From Mycteria americana (lineage: Eukaryota > Chordata > Aves > Ciconiiformes > Ciconiidae), in NCBI RefSeq assembly GCF_035582795.1, contig NC_134365.1, positions 79,217,635 through 79,281,634 of the forward strand: a DNA stretch of 64,000 nucleotides, given 5' to 3'. Shown here piece by piece: positions 38,401-49,500 of this stretch. The position numbers and the translations under genes are program-made. The notes under the pieces are model-generated. The model was not told where the DNA came from, did not search any database, and worked only from the letters and a program-made list of their open reading frames with translations. How positions within the stretch are numbered: position 1 is the first letter of the stretch; each line of letters starts with the position of its first letter.

Positions 38401-41400
38401 CTCAGTAAAATGTGTAAGATAGGGAAAAATTTCATACATCTTTCTTACAAGACTGTAAGGCTAGTAAAGTTGCATACTACCTGACAGTTTTACTCTGCTG
38501 TTTAGCTAAGCTGGGTATAGTAAGGTGATAGAAATCCTAGCAGTTGAGGGACTGGATAGGCATAATCCTGCCACTGTCTCTTGGCTGTCATTCCTGCAAC
38601 TGATTACCCTTCCCCCAAATTAAACTTGGCTGTTGGAAGTATTTATTATGCTTTACTTAGACCCATTCGTGGAGACTATTCTTTGAAAAGTTATAACTGT
38701 TTTCCTCCTGACAGAAGGTTTTGCCTTAAGTTTGACTTGTCAAGCTTTGCATTTTTTGGTTTTGATTGGTGGGGGTTGGGTATTTTCATTGAAGAAGAGC
38801 GTGAAGTTGCTTGAGGGGTGTGGCTGAATGAAAAGAAAATAAGACTTTTTTTCTGTAGCTGAAGCTGCTTCAGAGCCCACATTGATTGCTAAAATGCATT
38901 TAAATCATTGACAGGCTACACATGTATATGTCAAATATAGCATGTGTAAACTAGATGTAATACAATGCCAAAAATACCTTCCAGATTATATGCTCACAAC
39001 ATTAAAGTATTAAAACTTCTTATTTAAAGGAGGAGAAGAGGAGGAAGAAGAGCCACCAAAAGTCATTGTTAATGAAATAAAAGAGGATGATGCTTTCTAC
39101 TCAAAGAAGTAAGTGACTTTAACTTGGAATAGTGAATAGAATTATAACTTTGAGAACAAAATTCATACCTACATACTGCTATTCTTCACCACTGCAGTGC
39201 AAAATTAATGATGTATATGTTCTTGACTTCCTAGTTAATAAAGCTTGTTAGGAAGCCATGCAGAATATGAAGTTCCACTTGTGAAAAAGTTAATTACAGA
39301 CAAAAATGTGTAAGATCTTAACTAAAATTCTTGTGTATCTTGGACCAGCATTGGTAGCTAGTTTGTGTTGTACTTGTGATCAGTTTTTTACAAATAAAGA
39401 TGTTTCTGTCTTCAGCAGGTTTTGGAAGTTTAAATTGTAGGGCTTGTACCACAGAAACAACGTACTGTACTTCTGAAAAATCAGTCAGGTGCTCAGCTAT
39501 TTGCATAGCCTAAAATAAGACTCTTCAGTTGGAAAATGCTGATTGTTGTATGAAGGAGTGAACAAGTTGTACTTTTAAGTTCCAAGTGAGACTACCTCTA
39601 CGAGAAGCAGTTTTTCAAAGCATGTTCAGTAGTCCAAGTAATTGTATGTCTGCCTAACACTTAGCACAGAATTTGTCCTTCTACAAAAAGTCATTTGCTT
39701 TATCTGAGAGAAGGTACGTGCTAATTTATGAAGAATGTTTTTAAACTTCACATAAGTCCTATTATAACTTCAGAACAATACAGCAAGTTCTTACGGTTTT
39801 GTAATTAGTGTTTTTGAACAGTAGCTTACAGTTATTACTCCTTATAAACCCTGAGTACAGGTTGCTGTGCATTTTAACTTTTCCCTGAAAGTAATACATT
39901 TGTCATTTCAATACTGAAAGAAATAATTAGCTTTCTGAACTGGAAGTACTATCTGTTAGCACATGAAACAAGGTCAAGAAGAATAAAGATTTATGTTACT
40001 CATAGCATGTTAACTCCTGATTATTGTTAAACTATGGCTTACTGTGAGTCAGATGTATACATATATGTGTGTGTATTTGGGAGATATCTTTGTATACAGT
40101 CTGTACATATCTGCACAAACAAGTTTGGTTCCTCCCCCCACAGGTGCAAACTGTTCTACAAAAAGGATAATGAATTTAAAGAAAAAGGTGTAGGAACATT
40201 ACACTTAAAACCAGCAGGAAATGAAAAAACTCAACTTCTAGTCCGAGCAGATACCAATTTAGGTAAGTAAATTTCTTTAGTAGCAAGTCTTGATGTGAAA
40301 TTCCCTGCTAAGCATTAGGAGATTTTTGTTACACAGCATAACAGACATGATTAGTGAAAACCTTTCTACTTTTTTTTTTGGATAATTTCAAGTATTGAAC
40401 AAGCAATTGGATGAGTATTACAAAATAGCACACATGAAGCAGTGCAAGGAAGTAAAAGGTTATGGTGTATGTTTGGGTATTCCCCCCCCCCCCCCCTTTT
40501 TTAATAGCTTTTCTCCATCCCCGAGTTGTTGAGTGGCTTTGAAGTGTGGCTTAAGATCCACAATGAGGTATACGCATATCAGGTGTGATGAGCAAAGAGG
40601 AACACATTTTGTGCTAAGATGCAGGCCAACTGTCATTTGTCTGCAATTCATCCTGAATATGTAAATAGTTGACCATGTGGGCAGACATCCATTGTACTTG
40701 GGGGGGTAAAGGAGAGCATTATTTAGGTCAGGCATGCAGGATTTTGCTGTATGCATTGCTCTTAAAATGCGTGCTGAAGTCCAACTGTTGAACTGTTCTA
40801 GCTAACTTCAGTTGGATCACAAATGGTAGGTTGACTCTACAGAACGAGGGTAACAACCTGTAGTGTGATAGTTCCTCAGAGTATCTTTTGAGATGAACGT
40901 TAACACATACAGCTAATTAAAGAGAAAAAACCCCAACCACTTGTTTGCTTTTAGAACCTAGAGGAACTTGATGTGTTAAAGCTTTTAAGGTGTAATGTTC
41001 TGGCTGAAGAGTGTTTACACACTCAAACTGTGCAAATCAATGTTTTGATATTCATTGCTGAGAAACTTTGGTACATTTCAGTGCCTAATTTCACCAAACT
41101 TGCATGTGGGGTTCGTGTGCACCTGACAACTTCCATAAAATAGAATAAATATTATGCTTATAGAAGACCTGAGGACTAAAGCTGTGCTGCACTGTAGGCC
41201 ACTGGTAAACCTCACCTCCCTTTCAGTGTATAATGCACTCTAGCAAGTCTACATGAAGCCTCTGCAGGCCCACGAGGGGCCGTTTTCAAATACCTGGTGA
41301 GATTGGGACTCCTGTGTTAGTCACTTCTAAATCATTAACTGCTTTTAGTGGAGACAAGGTTTGCCAGATAAAGGGCAGTTCTTAGCAATAAAACTGAAGG

Positions 41401-42685
41401 CAGATGTATGGCAGAGTTGTCAGTGCTTTCAGCATTTCCCTGGGGATTTGAATGTGTTGAACAGAGCAGATGAAAACTTGATTTCTCCACGTTACCTCCT
41501 CTTTAACACAAGTCTTGATTTTTCACTCAGCTGATGCTAATTTTCGTGATGTTGATTTACATTCCCTCTACCTTCATCTGAGGTGATGTATTAGGAAATC
41601 TTTCCTTTTTCTTCAGCTCGTACACCAAGACATTTCAGCTTGGTGTTTCCAAGCATTGATTTCTAGAAGCTGCTGCAGTCATAGTGATGCACGCTTTCCT
41701 TTTTGCTATCTTCACACAGTGCTATAATCCTTTCCTAAAATCTCACTGTGTTGAAAAACTGAACTGGAAAGGAAGGCGAAGACTGACTTTTCCCTAAATA
41801 CTACTACCGTGTTCTGAACTATTTACCAGGTTTACAAAATGTGTGCATCTTCCGTGGAAGCAGATTTGAGTTTGTTTGCAACTGTTTTAATAGACCACTA
41901 ATACTGAAGCTGTCAAACTCGCTCTATCATTTAACAAGTTGACGTAGAGCTGTTATTAGTAACCCGGTGGTAGACCACGTCAGATGTGTTGTACGATTTG
42001 AGGATACAAAGTACTTATTCTACCATAGTTTGTCCAATTTTAGATTAACATGTCTGTATGCGTGTTAAAGCTAACTTTGTGCTTCTGCTTATGAACTGTG
42101 CGTGATGGTCAGAATGAGTAACTTGCATAAGCATAAACTAAGCACTGTGACTTGAGTCCTCATTTGCTGCTTCTCCCTTGTCCCCTTCCCTCTTTCCTGC
42201 GTGTCCCTACTATAATTTGATATTCTTCAGACACCTCCCTTTAAAAAAGGAGGACACAGTATTTTCAGAGATTTCCTCATTCTTAATGAGGAAAGCAAGC
42301 TGTGAGAACAGTGGCCATGAGCAGATGCTTAGGGAAGAATAAGACAAGTATATATGACATTTGTGAATTGCCTTCCTTCCAAACACAAACTTAAATCCCT
42401 ATTTAGTAAGGATACTAACATCTGTATTGCAGTAAAAGCTGAAGAATTGCTAATTGGTAATATTTTTCCTCCTCATATGCAGGAAACATACTGTTGAATG
42501 TTCTCATTCCACCCAAGATGCCATGTACAAGAACCGGAAAAAACAATGTTCTTATCGTTTGTGTTCCTAATCCACCGATTGATGAGAAGAATCCAGCTGT
42601 TCCTGTCACTATGTTAATAAGGGTGAAAACAAGTGAGGATGCAGATGAGTTGCACAAAATCTTACTGGAGAAAAAGGAGGCTTAA
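32429..42685 (+). CDS. NUP50: nucleoporin NUP50 (Npap60), complete coding region
   Basis: Join of 32,429-32,497; 33,630-33,713; 35,896-36,091; 37,377-38,039; 39,030-39,108; 40,144-40,262; 42,483-42,685: 1,413 nt, 470 residues (human 468). All junctions are GT/AG with matching phases. NUP50 is a mobile nuclear-basket protein that binds importin-alpha, speeds cargo release and binds Ran. Visible parts are the N-terminal importin-alpha-binding region with MAKR at 1-4 and the basic patch KKAKRR at 41-46; five FG dipeptides at 78, 116, 230, 277 and 307; a strongly conserved block [20 protein letters not shown] (161-180) running to about 206; an acidic stretch at 340-345; and the Ran-binding domain at about 345-470 ([42 protein letters not shown]). 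The start is fixed by the match to the family N terminus. Codon 29 is Val where human has the Met that starts the short isoform. Confidence 0.97.
32498..33629 (+). other. NUP50: NUP50 intron 2
   Basis: AT-rich intron of 1,132 bp, with T runs near 32,633-32,642 and 32,866-32,878 and a short AAAGTAATAAA tandem near 33,080-33,120. No gene inside. Confidence 0.9.
33630..33713 (+). CDS. NUP50: NUP50 coding exon B (residues 24-51)
   Basis: 84 bases, phase 0 on both sides, acceptor TTAAAG, donor GTAATG. It encodes [20 protein letters not shown] followed by KRRNVGSE and contains the basic patch of the importin-alpha-binding region. Codon 29 (33,645-33,647) is GTA, Val; in the human protein this position is the Met used to start the 440-residue short form. 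As a phase-0 cassette it could be skipped without a frameshift. Confidence 0.96.
33714..35895 (+). other. NUP50: NUP50 intron 3
   Basis: Intron of 2,182 bp. It is mostly AT-rich, with a purine-rich stretch at about 34,600-35,060. It ends in an exceptional pyrimidine tract of 23 T followed by 7 C at 35,852-35,881. No gene inside. Confidence 0.9.
35896..36091 (+). CDS. NUP50: NUP50 coding exon C (residues 52-117)
   Basis: 196 bases, entering in phase 0 and leaving in phase 1 at G|GTAAGT. It encodes a Gly/Phe-rich segment ([10 protein letters not shown], then [13 protein letters not shown]) and a Ser/Thr-rich tail. It carries the first FG dipeptide at 78-79. The second FG (116-117) is split across this splice junction. 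Confidence 0.96.
36092..37376 (+). other. NUP50: NUP50 intron 4
   Basis: AT-rich intron of 1,285 bp with T runs at about 36,513-36,526 and 37,099-37,110 and acceptor TAATAG. No gene inside. Confidence 0.9.
37377..38039 (+). CDS. NUP50: NUP50 coding exon D (residues 117-338, largest exon)
   Basis: 663 bases, phase 1 on both sides. It encodes a variable linker, the highly conserved block from [10 protein letters not shown] (161) to [13 protein letters not shown] (206), an acidic Ser/Asn/Glu segment, and three FG dipeptides (SAFG 230, NFG 277, LFG 307) in Ser-rich spacers. This is the central region that anchors NUP50 at the nuclear basket and interacts with transport factors. The first in-frame Met after residue 1 is at 120, near the start of this exon. 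Confidence 0.97.
38040..39029 (+). other. NUP50: NUP50 intron 5
   Basis: Intron of 990 bp, donor GTAAAT (a less usual +4 A), acceptor TTAAAG. The first bases stay in frame for ten codons (to 38,068), so retention would end the protein soon after residue 338, before the Ran-binding domain. Confidence 0.9.
39030..39108 (+). CDS. NUP50: NUP50 coding exon E (residues 338-364)
   Basis: 79 bases, entering in phase 1 and leaving in phase 2 (AA|GTAAGT). It encodes [20 protein letters not shown] then DAFYSKK: an acidic lead-in followed by the first strand of the Ran-binding domain. Confidence 0.96.
39109..40143 (+). other. NUP50: NUP50 intron 6
   Basis: AT-rich intron of 1,035 bp with a short TG-rich tract (ATATATGTGTGTGTA) near 40,061-40,075 and acceptor CCCCCCACAG. 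No gene inside. Confidence 0.9.
40144..40262 (+). CDS. NUP50: NUP50 coding exon F (residues 364-404)
   Basis: 119 bases, entering in phase 2 and leaving in phase 1 (G|GTAAGT). It encodes [20 protein letters not shown] and LLVRADTNL, the core of the Ran-binding domain fold. Confidence 0.97.
40263..42482 (+). other. NUP50: NUP50 intron 7
   Basis: Intron of 2,220 bp with a 15-base C run at 40,482-40,496. The rest is unremarkable unique-looking sequence. No gene inside. Confidence 0.9.
42483..42685 (+). CDS. NUP50: NUP50 terminal coding exon G (residues 404-470)
   Basis: 203 coding bases from acceptor ATATGCAG to the stop TAA at 42,683-42,685. It encodes [20 protein letters not shown] through [20 protein letters not shown] and ends KEA. 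It completes the Ran-binding domain, whose last helix is the DADELHKIL segment. Confidence 0.97.
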
Positions 42686-42865
42686 ATAAGTTGCAGTCAG
42701 TGATTTGAGGAATTATTGCCAAACTGCTGCTGCTCTTTTTTTCTTCCATAACTTCACTTGAACACTTAACTCTATACTCTGATATTAAGAACTGTTATAG
42801 GAATTCTGGAAAAATTCTGTGAGGAAAAGCTAAACTAGCTAATAAAAGCTTTAATAGAACACAAG
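42686..42865 (+). other. NUP50: NUP50 3' UTR (proximal form)
   Basis: Short untranslated region ending after AATAAA at 42,841-42,846. A GT-rich element TGTTGGACTGTG follows about 20 bases later, as expected around a cleavage site at about 42,862. A longer form is possible, with further AATAAA hexamers at 45,150-45,155 and 46,554-46,559. Confidence 0.7.
42841..42846 (+). terminator. NUP50: proximal polyadenylation signal of NUP50
   Basis: Canonical AATAAA 156 bases after the stop codon, followed by a GT-rich downstream element at about 42,866-42,880. Confidence 0.75.
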
Positions 42866-45800
42866 TGTTGGACTGTGCTCCCTCATTTTCAATATCTAAA
42901 TGCAGGACCTCTTCTGGATAGAGCATATTGATTTAAATTAAAGCATATGTTTTTAACACCGGTTGATTTCCCAAATGGACTGAAATCGGAGTAAAAAATA
43001 TGGTACCAGAGCTTCCTCTCAGACTGCGGTGCAATGCAACAGCCTCCTGTTGTGAGAAGGGAGGATGTTGAAGTTTAACTGTTGAAACTGTTTCTAGACT
43101 CCAGATTTTTAATTTTAATTGGTCTGTCATATTCTGGTGAGACTAATTTTTTCAACCTGTTGATGACAACAACGTACCCCAACAACAAGGATATAGTATA
43201 TTGTACTGTGTTTTAACCTTTCCAGGCTCATAGGCGTCTGGGACTCAGAGACTGCATCTCCAGGTATTTAAAAGAAAATTTGCTTGCGTAGTCTTGTTGA
43301 CAGTAGTGTTTCTTAGAGAAGAACTGTCAGTTATTCTTACTGTAGCAACAAGCTAATGATGTGCAATAGTACAAGCAGACAACTGGAAGACTGTTTATCT
43401 TGGACCACAACTGCAGCTGGCATTCACCGACTTCTGACAAGTCAGAGGCAAAGGGTTGCACTTCCACTATGGTCCCTCCAAGGTATTCTTCCCTAGTCCC
43501 TTGGGCTAAAACTGAAACCCAGCAGAGGCAGAGTTGTAAATGTTGTACTTGTCTTGCTACTAGTACTTTTCTGAAGATATCTCTTTTCACAAACAAATTT
43601 CAGGATTTTTATAGATCTTTATATTGCCTCTGGCTGTTACCAAGAAGACGTGCATAAATGTGTGTGTGTCAGTAATTATTTTTCCCTGTGTGCTAAAACT
43701 ACAGTGCTTTACTGCATTACATTGAGTAAAGCAGTAGTTTGCAGCTTTAGGACAAGCTTTCTGTTGCAAAAGTAGGGAGCACTGGGTTAATCTGTAACTT
43801 CATTTTCAGTTGTGTTAAAATTAACCATGTGGCAATAATTTGGATCAGAACATCATTCTGTTCTCAGTTTCCATCTCAACTTTATCAGACCTTGTTTGGT
43901 TATTTAATTCTTTTCTTTCTCAAATCTTGTTTGCTGGAAACTCCTTGCCTAGTCATTGTTTTTCTGCTTCACTTCCAGCTCTGGAAACTATCCACGAGCT
44001 AGATGTTAACATTAAACTTGAACTGCTCTCTGATCTTTCACACGGACCAGCTCTGGGGAGATGGAAGAAACATGCCAACCTGTCTCTGGCTAATGTGGCA
44101 CAGAGGAAAAAATCCCATTCTTTAAAAAAAAGCATCAGCATGCAATTCTCACAGGGGACCTGGAAATCCAATATAGTGGCATCCTGTGGGTGGGGAAAAA
44201 GTAGTTGATTAGATGCAGCGCATCTTTCCTGCTCCCCACTGCTCTCTGTGGGGGGACAAATGGCTGCCTTTAGTCCTCATTCACTGCACAATTCAGGTTA
44301 TGGCCTTTTTTTCCCCTCTTAACTAAAAGGAGGAAAAACTTTATAGGATCTGTAGCCCTCTTGACCAAAGTTCAAAAACAAAGGCCTTTGCTCACATTTC
44401 AGCTACACTGAGGTCACAGGAATTATATTTTTAATAGTCAAGTGTAAAGGAAGCTTAGATATGATTTCAAGTATTATTTGAAATATAAACTGGTGCCTTT
44501 TATTTTTTGCTTTTGCATCTGGCTCAGTACTTAACCATTAAAAGTAAGTGACATTTATTTTGAGGAAAGTAATGTGCTTTTTTTTTTAAAAAAAAATCTT
44601 GCTGATACCTAAATTGGAGGCCAAAAGCTGAAGGTGTGCATGTTAGCCATGTATGAATGAAAAGCAGAACATTGCCTGAAAGTTTATTACAGGCTCAGGT
44701 TTAATGTCCAAGGGCTCAGTTAATTTTGCATTTGTCGTTTGGCTGCAGTGTCTTAAACGTGTCTCCATGCAGAAAGGTTTATAGGCTAGAGCGCTGGATG
44801 TGGGAAGCGGATTCGTTACATCTCCCATTTTAAGAGCAACTCTGTACAGCTTGTGTCAGTGGTCTTGGGTTTGTCTCTGTTTACTTCGAAAGCTCGTGGA
44901 TATATAACTCTTTCTTCATCCATTGAAATGTGGACCAATTAACTTAAACAAGTGAGAGGCAAACTGAACTTCCTATGTCTCCTTATGATTTGCCTCCCAA
45001 GTGAGGCAGTCTTGGGGTTTTGCACGCCCGTATTTGGCCCAATTCTAAAGCTGGCAAACTGAATAATGGCTGGTGCATCTCTGTTGTGTTTTCAAGGCTG
45101 GACATTCTGAGGGTGAGCACAGGGTGTAAAGAAAAATAAGTAGAATAATAATAAATTGTGTTGGAAAAATTAAACCTTACAATATCCATGGTAGCAAGTA
45201 ACATCTATTAGCTGTGGGAAAGACTAATTCAGATGAGACACTGTAATTCTTTAGCAACATACGTATTTATCAGTAAAGCTAGGGGAAGGTATATAATTGG
45301 AATCTTGTGTTAATTAGAATGTTAAATATATGCATAAACATATGATTTTAAACATGTTACACAGGGAAAGTTGCCACTAAAAGAACAGGGAAGAATTTTA
45401 CTGCAAATTAGAGATTTTAATCAACATCATTCATAGTGACCCTGCAATTATCTGGACTCTGAAGCAGGAAAAGTAAGTGATACACTTCTCACTTGGTGTT
45501 CAGTTATAAAGCACAACCCTTCTCCAATATTATTATAAAACCAGATTTTTGATGATGCTTCAGTTTCTAGTTAAGGAATAATAAAATACATAATCTCTGG
45601 CCTTTTACAATATTTATTACATAGAATTAAAGTCCTAAATTGAGTTAAAAGCAAAAGTTAGTGGAAAGCATAGAAATCAATATACTAATGCCTTCATAAC
45701 AGAGTGGCACATGCTGTACAAGGAAGGAATTTTGATCAGAAGTCCAACTCAATGAGGCATTCCTGTATACTTAACACATTTAACAGCCGGATATCAGATA

Positions 45801-46575
45801 CCTGATGTTAAAGATGCAAGTTTCCTCCCTAATTTCATTCCTTCACTGTTTAAGCTGTACATCGGTGTTGGAGCGTCTTATGGATCATGCATTCTTCCTT
45901 CTGCTGTAATTTTGAAGTTTCAGCTGCTTAGAAGTCTTTCCTTTCCCTTTCACCTCCCCAAAATAGAAAATCAAGATCTCTGCTTCTTTTAATTATCAGA
46001 ATCATCTGTAAGGGAGACTATTACAGTTGGTTTGAATTTTATTTTAAAATATTAAATTGCTATATGCAGGAGTTTTTTTGTAATTTACTTAAAATTATCT
46101 ATTTGGCAGCACAACAGCATGTTCCTATAATCCCTTTTGGTTGATGGATGTGAAAGTTTAAATTGAATTTACAGTTCAAATGAACATGTTTTAGAATGTA
46201 AACCAATTAGGAGGTATGCTTTACTATTAAGAACTTCAGCTCCCTTTGCAGCACTAACATTTAAAATGCCCTTACAGACTTTCTTTCTGATGCCTTAACT
46301 TATTTGCATTTGCTAAAATTTTGTAGCTGGTGCCTGTGTGCAGAAATTAACTGACATTAAACAATTTAAAGTGGCATGAGCTAGTATAAATCCAATGAAA
46401 ATGCTGAATGTGACGATTTGTTAATTGTTAATAGATTTCAAACTGCTCTGAATTTTTCAGTGGATACTTAAGTTTCACATAACTTGTCATGTAACAATGT
46501 TTTCATTAGTTCTAACACATTAAGGAAGTGTACAAAAATCCATGGAAAATGTGAATAAACGAACGGGAGATAAGT
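42866..46575 (+). other. downstream flank or extended NUP50 3' UTR
   Basis: AT-rich non-coding sequence after the proximal polyadenylation site. A plus-strand frame of 122 codons at 43,840-44,208 has no recognised product. A near-perfect T9/A9 palindrome lies at 44,579-44,597. AATAAA at 46,554-46,559, followed by GTGTCGCGTGTGTAT, is a good distal polyadenylation candidate. As I recall, mammalian NUP50 also makes long-3' UTR transcripts, so the whole stretch may be transcribed with NUP50. That is inference. Confidence 0.4.
46554..46559 (+). terminator. candidate distal polyadenylation signal of NUP50
   Basis: AATAAA with a strongly GT-rich element (GTGTCGCGTGTGTA) about 15-30 bases downstream. 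No other plus-strand gene is near, so NUP50 would be the owner. Confidence 0.4.
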
Positions 46576-49500
46576 GTCGCGTGTGTATCACTTTCACTTC
46601 GAGTATGTAACACTGTATTAATGAAATGAATTTTACAATTAGTTGCTGGCAGGTGAACTCCTGCCTAGGAAAATCCTGTGCACGGCCCTGGTACTGCTAA
46701 AAGAACCAATGTCCTACTCCGCCCCTTCCTCGGGCTGGCTTTGAAACCTGTCACATTGCTAAGAGCCAGTTCAGCAAAAATGCTTTCTTCTTGCAAGGTC
46801 AGTGAGCTGAATCAGCTCAGAGAGAGCAGCTAGGGCTGCCTTTTACTAGCAAGAGAAAAACTAGTTCTTACATGCTAAGAGAATGACTGTAGAGATCGAC
46901 CTCTAAAAATCTCTTCACTTGAATACTGAAAGATTTAAGAGCAAAAGTAATCTCTGTTTGCCTGATGACATATGTAGAACTTATTTTAAATCTAGCCTAA
47001 AAGTACTATCCTAAAGCCAGGCCCCAAAGTGATTCTTCACTGGCTTGTGACAGTTTGGCAAATAGGAGGAAAAAAAAAAAAAAGAGACTAAAATCAAGAC
47101 AGACTTGTCATGACAAGTGTAGACCATCTTTCCAATGCATCATAAAGTGCTGAGACCATGAGAACACCTGTCATCCAGCTGTACTTTCTGCTATTAGCCA
47201 CTATCACGCTCTTTAGCCCTACCTTAATTCTGTTTATAGTTCTGGAGTTATCCACTTTATGCCCACAAATGGGAGCTACTTCTTGCATGAGGATACAACT
47301 AATGGTTAGCAAAGATTATCGCAATATCCCCCCATCATCACCCCCCCAATTACAATGCTTGAGAAAACCAAGAGCATATGTTCCATTTTTAAGGATGCAG
47401 TTGCTATCATTAGAGAACCACATTTCTATCTAAATTGCCTAGTACTACTTTTTTTAAAAAACAAAACAAAACACAACACAACTTCATGCACTTAGGGTGT
47501 TGGCATTATTCCACATTTTGGATATCTCTTTCTTCTACTTAAAAAGACAGCCAGGACTATTTATGCAGTCTCCCTAGCTTTTGGCAGCCATAAATAAAAG
47601 AAAGCAAAGTAACAGTTCTCAAGAGCAAAAAGGAGCTTATTATTCATTGCAGGCTGGGGCAATCTAGAACATCTAATGCTTAATGCTTTGTTAATCCCCA
47701 AAGATTTTACCACTTGCACAACAGGAAGGGGCAAAAGTAACAGTGCAGAAGGCAGCAAGTTCTGAACGTCCAGACTAAGAAAATGCAACACTCCAAGAAC
47801 AGTGTGCATTAATCAAAATCGGTCTCTTTCCTAATCCAGCAGGAAAATGCCCCTCACAGCAGACTAGTTACAGCAACCAAGTCATACAGAAGTCAGAACT
47901 GATTCATCTGAAAAGCACATCAAGTATAAGCTAAAGGCTATGTACATGTCATCGGCTAGAAAAACAGTGAAGATGACAAATAAACTTTAACCATGATCCA
48001 AACGATGCATCGACAGACAGGTTACCTGCTGTAATCAATCTCCTGCTAAAGACAAAACTGAAAGCCAGATGAAGAGCAACAGCCAGCCAAGTAATTTTGA
48101 GTAACGTAGCCTTACATATGACACGACATTTGAAGCTGTGAATGAGTTCAGACTCAAAGTTTGGTAAACAGCTTGCTCTGGTAAAATACTTGCTTCACAC
48201 AAAGGTCGCAAGACAGACAGACAACTAAAGTTTAGGCAGAGAAGAGCAACAAACTTCTTTGGATATTCACTAGATGACTGGATTACAAACCTCTGCACTA
48301 CCGCACAAGTTACAGTATGTGACTGTGTGAGCACCCATAACTGACTGACCTGCATGAAATACAGGAGGAACAGCAGACAAGAACCAAAGGCTACACAAGA
48401 TGAGTGAAGAGGTAGAAGAAGAATGTACATTGTTTGAAGTAGTCATCAATATACTTACCCACATTTCTCTTAGGGTAGTATACTGCTCAGTTTTTCTTTT
48501 TAAGGCATCATACTCATTTAGAAATTCTTATTTGCATCTGAGCATCCTGAATAAGTATTATAATAAAAATAAATATTCATAATCATCAGTTTTATGGGTA
48601 TTACCTATTAGGAACATCATAACCTTTACTGAGAGGTAGCGTAGAAATGGATCATCTCTGGAAGCCTGCAGAGGCTTCAAAGATAGAAATAGAATTTGCC
48701 TGCTCAGAGAGTACCACTGAGTAAAAAGTCTCCAACTTTAGTTTACTACCTTATATCACAGATGACATAATACAGTACAAAATTTTTTGTCTAAATTATG
48801 GTCAATGCTAGTTTTGGAGCCCTACCTGAACTGGTGGGCACTCGGGACATTCTTCCTACCTGCAAATGCTAATTCTGTTGACTGCAATTCCAGGGAAAAC
48901 TTGCAGATGGTTTCTCCACTGTAAAAAGCAAATTCCTAACACTGAAGAGAAAACGGCAGATCATATACCAAATTTAATTACTTTGGCAGTTTATGAAATA
49001 AGTGTTTCCTTACCTTTACAGCAAAGTCCGAAATGACTACTGTGAACAATCACCTATGCTGATCATCATCTTATGTGCTGGGCAGGTTAACCATCGAGGT
49101 GCTTACCAGGAAACATGCAATTCGGAATTCTTGCTGAGAGGGAAACTTGAATAATAACTCTTCTTGCTCCTTGATGCTACATCTATCACTCTCATTTTCA
49201 AAACAAAACTTAGTCTGACACTGGGAGTGATGAGCAGGGATGGACGAGTGGGTTCTGCCAACCTTCTTGTCCTTCAGGAGCAAAGGAACGCCTCTTAGAC
49301 TTGGTGCAGGCTTAAGACATTCTCTAAGTGACATAGGGTTTTGATGAACACAGTGATTGCATCTGAATTAAAGGTTGAGTATGAGACTTTGAAGAGTCTG
49401 TGGACTAGTAAACAGCTTTTGCTGGATTTCCCCAGCAATATTGCTCCAGCAGGAAAAGCGGAACCATAAACATAAACAGCCTTTTATGTCAGGGGAGATG

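Noticed and set aside
47158-47433. 91-codon frame beginning with a signal-peptide-like hydrophobic segment
   Set aside because: T-rich DNA gives Leu/Ile/Phe-rich starts by chance. The rest has no cysteine pattern or domain of a secreted peptide family.
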